A stretch of DNA of 64,000 bases from an uncultured Clostridia bacterium (GTDB lineage Bacteria > Bacillota > Clostridia > Oscillospirales > Acutalibacteraceae), in contig CAMHOE010000007.1 of assembly GCA_946186665.1 (NCBI GenBank), forward strand, positions 1 to 64,000, given 5' to 3'. The notes under the pieces were generated by a model. The model did not search any database. It saw only the letters and a program-made list of their open reading frames with translations, and was not told the DNA's origin. The position numbers and the translations under genes are program-made. Shown one piece after another: positions 59,433 through 64,000 of the stretch. How positions within the stretch are numbered: position 1 is the stretch's first letter; each line of letters begins with the position of its first letter.

Positions 59433-60053
59433 TCATTTCGGAGCGAAAGGCACGGTGTCGAATACCTCGATTACGCGGTCGCGCATCCAAAGCATTGGAG
59501 TTATCCTTACAGCAAAGCCGTATCCGTTGTCCATGCGCCAGCGATAGCTTTCTGCCTGAGGTAATCCGTACATGGCGAGGATGGTCATAATTACACCGCC
59601 GTGAGTCACGATGGCAGCGGTTTTTGTGTTGTCGGCGGATAATTCCTCCACAAGTCTTTCAAAGCCTCTGCACACTCTGGAAGCGAATTCCTTGCCGCTT
59701 TCGCCTCCCGGAGGTGGAGTTTTGTCTGAGTTTTGCAGCCAGAGGGCAAAATTCGCATCCCCAGCAAGCTCGGCAGCGCTTTTGCCTTCCCAGTCGCCAA
59801 AGCTGCATTCTCTGAGAGCATTGATGGTTTTGATATCCTTGTCCGGATAGATAAGCTCACAGCTCTCCACACACCTTGCAAGAGGGCTTGAAAACACTTT
59901 TTCAACATATGGGTATCCGATGTTTTCTTTTATCTCTATAAGAGCTTCTCTGCCTTTTTTTGACAGGCTCACATCTGTGCTGCCAATATATTTTCCTCTG
60001 AGTGTTTCGTCTGTTGCGCCATGTCGGATAAGATAAATTGTATAACTCTGCAT
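59433..60053 (-). CDS. Histidine phosphatase family protein
   Basis: 206 residues from ATG 60053 (AAGGAAG upstream). Phospho-acceptor motif LIRHGATDET, then the second conserved region SSPLARCVESCELI, the acidic ALRECSFGDWEGKSAAEL, and the second catalytic His in VTHGGVIM. It belongs to the CobC/phosphoglycerate-mutase-like branch. The substrate is unknown; no cobalamin gene is nearby. Convergent with the HAD gene and divergent from the XRE regulator. Confidence 0.93.
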   Translation of the reverse strand: MQSYTIYLIRHGATDETLRGKYIGSTDVSLSKKGREALIEIKENIGYPYVEKVFSSPLARCVESCELIYPDKDIKTINALRECSFGDWEGKSAAELAGDANFALWLQNSDKTPPPGGESGKEFASRVCRGFERLVEELSADNTKTAAIVTHGGVIMTILAMYGLPQAESYRWRMDNGYGFAVRITPMLWMRDRVIEVFDTVPFAPK

Positions 60054-60115
60054 ATTGTTGTTTCTTCCTTTTTCCCAAAAATTCGATTCAAAGAGCTAAA
60101 AAAATCAAAAATAAC

Positions 60116-60144
60116 TTTACAAATTGTTTTAAATGTTATATAAT
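60116..60144 (+). promoter_or_regulatory. Probable sigma-A promoter of the XRE gene
   Basis: TTTACA (60116-60121), 17-nt spacer, TATAAT (60139-60144). The leader to ATG 60355 is about 205 nt, with a small ATGGTCGG / CCGCCAT hairpin. Confidence 0.55.
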
Positions 60145-60354
60145 TTACATATTGTTTATGTGCTGAAAATGGTCGGCATATACCGCCATTATATTTAATT
60201 ATCATGATTTTTAGTCTTTATTTAACTATATAATTTTAAAGATGTATTGTCAAGAGTATTATTTTTTGTTTCAGGTATTTATCACAAGCGAAAGCAAATG
60301 ATAAGTACGATATTTGCATTTCTATTTTTATTTTTATGTGCGAGGGGGGACATT

Positions 60355-61053
60355 ATGAACGGGGATTTTCCGAGAATAGTTACATTGCTCAGAAAGGAAA
60401 GAGGGCTGAGCCAGAAACAGGCAGCACTTGAACTTGGAGTTTCTCAGGCTCTGCTGTCCCATTACGAAAAGGGCATACGTGAGTGCGGACTGGATTTTGT
60501 TGTACGTATAGCAGATTATTATGATGTATCGTGTGACTACCTTCTTGGAAGGAGCGCAGACCGCAGCGGAGCTACCTTACAGCTCGAAAATACTGTCTCG
60601 GCGGAAACTCCTCAGCAAAAGGAAGAGTCCCGCAAGTCCAACGCTCTTATCGCACTCAACAAAAAGCTTGTCAATGATTCTATTGCAATAATATTTGACC
60701 TGCTTGAGAATTCCGACAGCAAGGGGCTTGCAGCAGAGGTTTCATCGTATCTTATGGCGTCCGTATACAAGATGCTGCGTACCGTGTATTCCTCCAATCC
60801 AAAGAACCCACAGGCTATGTTTTCTGTTGTTCCTGAACTTTATACAGGTGTATCCAATGCTCTGCAAAACATTATAGAAGCGAATGCAGTAAGAATATCA
60901 TCGGGCAAGCCGGCAGACGGCTTTGATGGTGTGGACACTTTGTCGGCGCCTCAGCTTTCACCCGATATTATTTCAAAGAAATATCCCGATCTGGCGCCTG
61001 CTTTATATAATCTCATCCGTGAGACAGAAGAGAAAATGAAAAAGCTTATCTGA
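60355..61053 (+). CDS. XRE-family transcriptional regulator
   Basis: 232 residues from ATG 60355, 5 nt after AGGGGGGA; the upstream open frame to 60247 has no ribosome site. N-terminal helix-turn-helix (LLRKERGLSQKQAALELGVSQALLSHYEKGIRECGLDFVVRIADYYDVSCDYLLGR). The C-terminal two thirds are helical, of unknown fold, perhaps for dimerisation or ligand binding. Targets unknown; the neighbours are not obviously linked. Confidence 0.92.
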   Translation: MNGDFPRIVTLLRKERGLSQKQAALELGVSQALLSHYEKGIRECGLDFVVRIADYYDVSCDYLLGRSADRSGATLQLENTVSAETPQQKEESRKSNALIALNKKLVNDSIAIIFDLLENSDSKGLAAEVSSYLMASVYKMLRTVYSSNPKNPQAMFSVVPELYTGVSNALQNIIEANAVRISSGKPADGFDGVDTLSAPQLSPDIISKKYPDLAPALYNLIRETEEKMKKLI

Positions 61054-61214
61054 AAGTACCATACAGCTGTTGTCTGTTGACAGTGTCTGTCGGTGCTTTT
61101 TATTTTTCCTCATAAGTGTTTCCTCTTGACTGTGATGCTTATAATTCTGACGGTGTGATGAATAACAGTGATTATATATTGTTGTAATAATTCACTTGAA
61201 CTGCAAACAAAAAT

Positions 61215-61272
61215 CGAAGTATAGTTCAATGCTCCTTTCTGTAAAAAACAGGATGAGCCGGACTATACTTCG
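61215..61272 (-). terminator. Terminator of the pseudokinase gene
   Basis: CGAAGTATAGTTC (61215-61227) with GACTATACTTCG (61261-61272) and an inner CTGT / ACAG stem; on the minus strand ATTTTTG follows. Confidence 0.78.
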
Positions 61273-61280
61273 GTAATTTT

Positions 61281-62909
61281 TTATGAATCAGGTCCTGAGC
61301 TTATGTTAAGAACAATAGTAGAACCGTATTTTTCCATATCTCCTGCGTTGAAGTTTGCATAACCGATGACCTTGCCTTCTTCAACTGTATTGCTTGATAT
61401 ATAAATTCCGGATGCGATAAAGCCATTAGCATTGAGAAGCTTTACAGCTGTTTCTACAGACTGTCCGCTTACAACAGGCAGTTCCCTTTCCTGTGAACCC
61501 ATGCTGACAGTTACTACGATAGTGGCGCCTTTTTCAGCAGAGGTGCCGCTTTCAGGACTCTGCGATACTATTACTCCCTCCTCGTATCTGTCGGTGAACA
61601 TTTCCTCGACCGCTTTGATCACGATGTAGTTAGAGTTAGCATCCTGTCTTGCAACAATATCATCGTATCTCTGACCTACAAGATCAGGTATAGCAATACT
61701 GTCGGGATTTTCAGCTGAGACTTCCGATTCCTCTTCGGAGGACTCTTCCACAGTGGGATTAAACATTTCATTTATTGCATTCGGGTTTGAGCTTATCCAG
61801 TAGATACCTGCGACCAGAAGTATCAGCATACAGGCAAGAACTGAAAGTATACCCCAGATGTATCCCGGTACGCCGTCTTTTTTCTCTGATGAATAGTTCT
61901 CAGCAACTTCACTCTGTTTTGCGTTTCTGTTAGCTTCGTTCTGTATCGCCTTTACAGTGGGCGCAGAAGAAAGTCTGACGCGCATTTCCTCAAAGCTCTC
62001 AATACGGTTGAGCTTCTGAACCTGTAAACCGCCCGCAAGAGCGTTTACAATATGCGGAGGAAGTCTTTTGAAAACAGCGGTGGGGATAGAAAGCTTTCCG
62101 TCAGCCTTACGCTCGTTGCTGTTTTCCGGCAGACGACCTGTCAGTGCATAGAACAAAGTAGCGGTAAAACCATAGATATCAGTTTTCTCATCAAGAACGC
62201 CGATATCCTTGTACTGCTCCGGTGCGGCACAGCCGTCCATAAGCTCAGGCTGGAAAATTCCGCCCGTCTGGCGGATATCCTTAATGGCAAAATCTGTAAG
62301 TCTCAGTTTGCCGGATGATGTAACAACAAGGTTTTCAGGTGAAATAGCATAGTGACCGATACCTGCCGAATGAAGTGACGACAGAGTAGCGATAAGCGGC
62401 ATGAACAAAGGTCTTGCCGTGTTCCAGTCAATGCTTCCGCTTCGTCTTTCGATATACTCTGTGAAAGGTATTGATTCATAATTCTCAGATACCGTATAAG
62501 AAACGCCGTTCTCACTGAAAATATCAAAGATAGGAGCAATAGATGTAAGCTCCCTGAGTCTTGCTATATTTCTGTAATAGCTCAGGAATTCCTCGTTAAG
62601 CTTGTTGTACTGTTCCTCATAGCCGCCTCTGATAACGACCTTTGTTTTACCCTTTGCACGTCCGCAGATACCAGCCGGCATAAACTCGCTTATAATAACA
62701 GTTGAGTCCATATTTTTACTGTAGCCGATATATTTAGCGCCTTCAGCATTGTTGCTGAGTTTTTTACCTACTATATAGTTGCCGTCCTGAAGCTCTGTGC
62801 CGAGCGGCAGAAAGGGTGCATTCTGTACAGTTGCTCTGTCAAAACCGCAAAAGGGGCAGACTTGTTCACCATTATTCTTTTGCATACAGCCATAGCATAG
62901 CTGTGCCAT
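61281..62909 (-). CDS. Zinc-ribbon/kinase-fold/PASTA membrane protein, probable pseudokinase
   Basis: 542 residues from ATG 62909 (GGCGGA 7 nt upstream). Zinc ribbon C5/C8/C18/C21; kinase-like fold about 35-315; charged linker; membrane helix about 349-373; Ser/Glu linker; two PASTA-like domains (about 403-470 and 474-540). PASTA kinases (PrkC/StkP) sense muropeptides or lipid II. Here the active site looks dead: the HRD position reads H186-Y-A188, DFG reads D206-F-A, the Gly-loop is degenerate and the VAIK lysine is not evident. It may act as a scaffold or sensor rather than an enzyme. No PP2C phosphatase gene is adjacent. Confidence 0.88.
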   Translation of the reverse strand: MAQLCYGCMQKNNGEQVCPFCGFDRATVQNAPFLPLGTELQDGNYIVGKKLSNNAEGAKYIGYSKNMDSTVIISEFMPAGICGRAKGKTKVVIRGGYEEQYNKLNEEFLSYYRNIARLRELTSIAPIFDIFSENGVSYTVSENYESIPFTEYIERRSGSIDWNTARPLFMPLIATLSSLHSAGIGHYAISPENLVVTSSGKLRLTDFAIKDIRQTGGIFQPELMDGCAAPEQYKDIGVLDEKTDIYGFTATLFYALTGRLPENSNERKADGKLSIPTAVFKRLPPHIVNALAGGLQVQKLNRIESFEEMRVRLSSAPTVKAIQNEANRNAKQSEVAENYSSEKKDGVPGYIWGILSVLACMLILLVAGIYWISSNPNAINEMFNPTVEESSEEESEVSAENPDSIAIPDLVGQRYDDIVARQDANSNYIVIKAVEEMFTDRYEEGVIVSQSPESGTSAEKGATIVVTVSMGSQERELPVVSGQSVETAVKLLNANGFIASGIYISSNTVEEGKVIGYANFNAGDMEKYGSTIVLNISSGPDS

Positions 62910-63112
62910 ATAAAATTCCGCCATTCTCCGTACCGAGTTTATCATTCAGAAAGCCGTACGGAAGCTTTCATCTTATATATCCTACAAATTATAGCACAAA
63001 CAATATGCAAATTGCAAGTTATTAAGTTTATTTCTTACAATGAATTACAAAATTGTAAATATAGTATATGCAAAAATGGTAATAATACACAATAAATGAA
63101 TAATAAAAGCTT

Positions 63113-63171
63113 TAAACTATAAATGGAATAATAGTGGAACGTTTTTTCACGTCAAAAACGACTATAGTAAA
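63113..63171 (+). repeat. Family A leader module
   Basis: AAATGGAATAATAGTGGAACG, a GTTTTTT...AAAAAC hairpin, and ACTATAGTAAACG. The rest of the gap from 62910 is AT-rich. Confidence 0.55.
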
Positions 63172-63210
63172 CGTAATTGATTTCTGTGTTTTAATCATGA
63201 TTTATAAGAG

Positions 63211-63239
63211 TTGACAGTGGTAGTAATGGGTGATAAAAT
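63211..63239 (+). promoter_or_regulatory. Sigma-A promoter of the phosphopantetheinyl transferase gene
   Basis: TTGACA (63211-63216), 17-nt spacer, TAAAAT (63234-63239). GAACCTCTAAAAT just downstream (63266-63281) resembles one end of family D. Confidence 0.65.
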
Positions 63240-63297
63240 ACACTTGTGTGTGATAACAGTATAGAGAGAACCTCTAAAATGAATGGAAGTTATTGTT

Positions 63298-63927
63298 ATG
63301 CTGTATATATATGAAAATACTGATAAAGAAACTATTGACATATTTAATAAATCCTTGCCTTATCTCAGCAGTCAGCGAAGGGAAAAAGCAATGTGCTGTA
63401 AGTCTCTTTCAGATAAGATAAACAGCTGTGTGGCTTTTCTGCTTTTACGCTATGCGCTTTTTACGGAGTATTCAATAACTGAACCGCCGGTTTTTGATTA
63501 TATTGAAAATGAAAAACCTGTGTTGAAAGATTATCCCGAAATACATTTTAATATAAGCCATTGTAAAAACTCCGCAGTGTGTATTGTTTCAGAGCATAAC
63601 ACCGCTGTAGATATTTCTGATTTTCGCAGTGTGAAGCCGTCTGTGATAAGGCGTGTTTGTTCAGCTGAGGAGCAGGAGCTTCTTAACAGCAGTAATGATA
63701 TCGCCAGAGATTTTATCAGGCTCTGGACGAGGAAGGAGTGTCTTGCAAAGCTCTCAGGCAAGGGCTTGCGGCACGATATGAGCAAGCTCACAGATTCTGT
63801 TCCGGAAATGGAAAACGTCCGCACACTATGCTGTGAGCGGTACATACTTTCATACTATACCCGTTCGGCAGAAACGGATATCATTAAACTTAGCAAAGAT
63901 GAACTTTTCAGAATCGTTAGTGCGTGA
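63298..63927 (+). CDS. 4'-phosphopantetheinyl transferase superfamily protein (Sfp-like)
   Basis: 209 residues from ATG 63298 (GGAAG 8 nt upstream). It transfers phosphopantetheine from CoA to carrier proteins. Motifs: KPVLKDYPEIHFNISHCKN; AVDISDF, with the metal Asp of the usual GVDIE; and WTRKECLAKLSGKGL, with the metal Glu and Lys. The replacement of GVDIE by AVDIS is unusual and may weaken metal binding. No NRPS or PKS gene is near. The TGA stop lies inside a reverse family B repeat. Confidence 0.87.
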   Translation: MLYIYENTDKETIDIFNKSLPYLSSQRREKAMCCKSLSDKINSCVAFLLLRYALFTEYSITEPPVFDYIENEKPVLKDYPEIHFNISHCKNSAVCIVSEHNTAVDISDFRSVKPSVIRRVCSAEEQELLNSSNDIARDFIRLWTRKECLAKLSGKGLRHDMSKLTDSVPEMENVRTLCCERYILSYYTRSAETDIIKLSKDELFRIVSA

Positions 63928-64000
63928 CCGGTGCGTGACCGCACTGGACGACTTAACAACGTATCTACCATGATTAGAACCGTACACGTCTATAGTTTTA
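63926..64000 (-). repeat. Repeat family B, reverse copy B-4 (cut by window end)
   Basis: On the minus strand it reads TAAAACTATAGACGTGTAC, then GTCGTCCAGTGCGGTCACGC and ACCGGTCACGC. It lacks the first internal hairpin of the other copies. It begins at the stop codon of the upstream gene, as B-3 does at mntP. Confidence 0.75.

Overview
The window looks like the chromosome of an anaerobic gut or rumen Clostridium-class Firmicute, most likely a Ruminococcus or close Oscillospiraceae relative (inference from gene content; no rRNA gene is present). Signs of this are strong AGGAGG-type ribosome sites, moderate G+C, many lipoproteins with long Ser/Glu-rich linkers, BspA-type leucine-rich repeats, a Cthe_2159-like surface protein, soluble biotin-dependent transcarboxylase genes, and the sporulation-type genes spoIIR and a sigH-like sigma factor. 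I see no rRNA, tRNA, CRISPR array, prophage or transposase gene.

Layout. 0-4 kb: two paralogous secreted proteins built from nearly identical 276-bp (92-residue) Ig-like modules. 4-7.2 kb: a TPR protein, then the ACT-domain/PFL (DUF711) pair. 7.7-19 kb: surface and secreted proteins (NPCBM-like lipoprotein, Cthe_2159-like protein, membrane serine hydrolase, SpoIIR, a vWA plus metzincin protein, a His-rich TPM protein). 19-23.5 kb: processive diacylglycerol glycosyltransferase, hisS, aspS. 23.8-29.6 kb (minus strand): a Gld-like ABC exporter operon followed by exodeoxyribonuclease III. 30-35.7 kb: M14 peptidase, two lipoproteins, lexA, an LRR protein, a Gx/HepI-type membrane protein. 35.8-42.6 kb: comM/yifB, sigH-like, zinc-ribbon proteins, mntP, a tiny membrane protein and an ArsR regulator. 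43-49.6 kb: a three-gene transcarboxylase cluster, then thiE, thiD and thiC. 49.7-52.4 kb: a GHKL kinase/LytTR regulator pair with a divergent 14-codon peptide gene. 52.4-64 kb: two phosphohexomutases (one with a histone H1-like tail), zinc-ribbon/TPR and lipocalin-like membrane proteins, HAD and histidine phosphatases, an XRE regulator, a PASTA pseudokinase and a phosphopantetheinyl transferase.

Between the genes lie four families of dispersed structured repeats, called A to D here. Family A ends in a hairpin followed at once by a sigma-A promoter that faces a gene. Family B is a multi-hairpin element with compensatory base changes that twice abuts a stop codon. Family C is a long G/C-rich hairpin. 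Family D behaves like a snap-back MITE with 4-bp target duplications and excision-like scars.

The strongest candidates for undescribed biology are the family A promoter cassettes, the family D MITE with its footprints, the kinase/regulator/tiny-peptide locus, and two genes that appear to start at non-standard codons (ACG, ATT).
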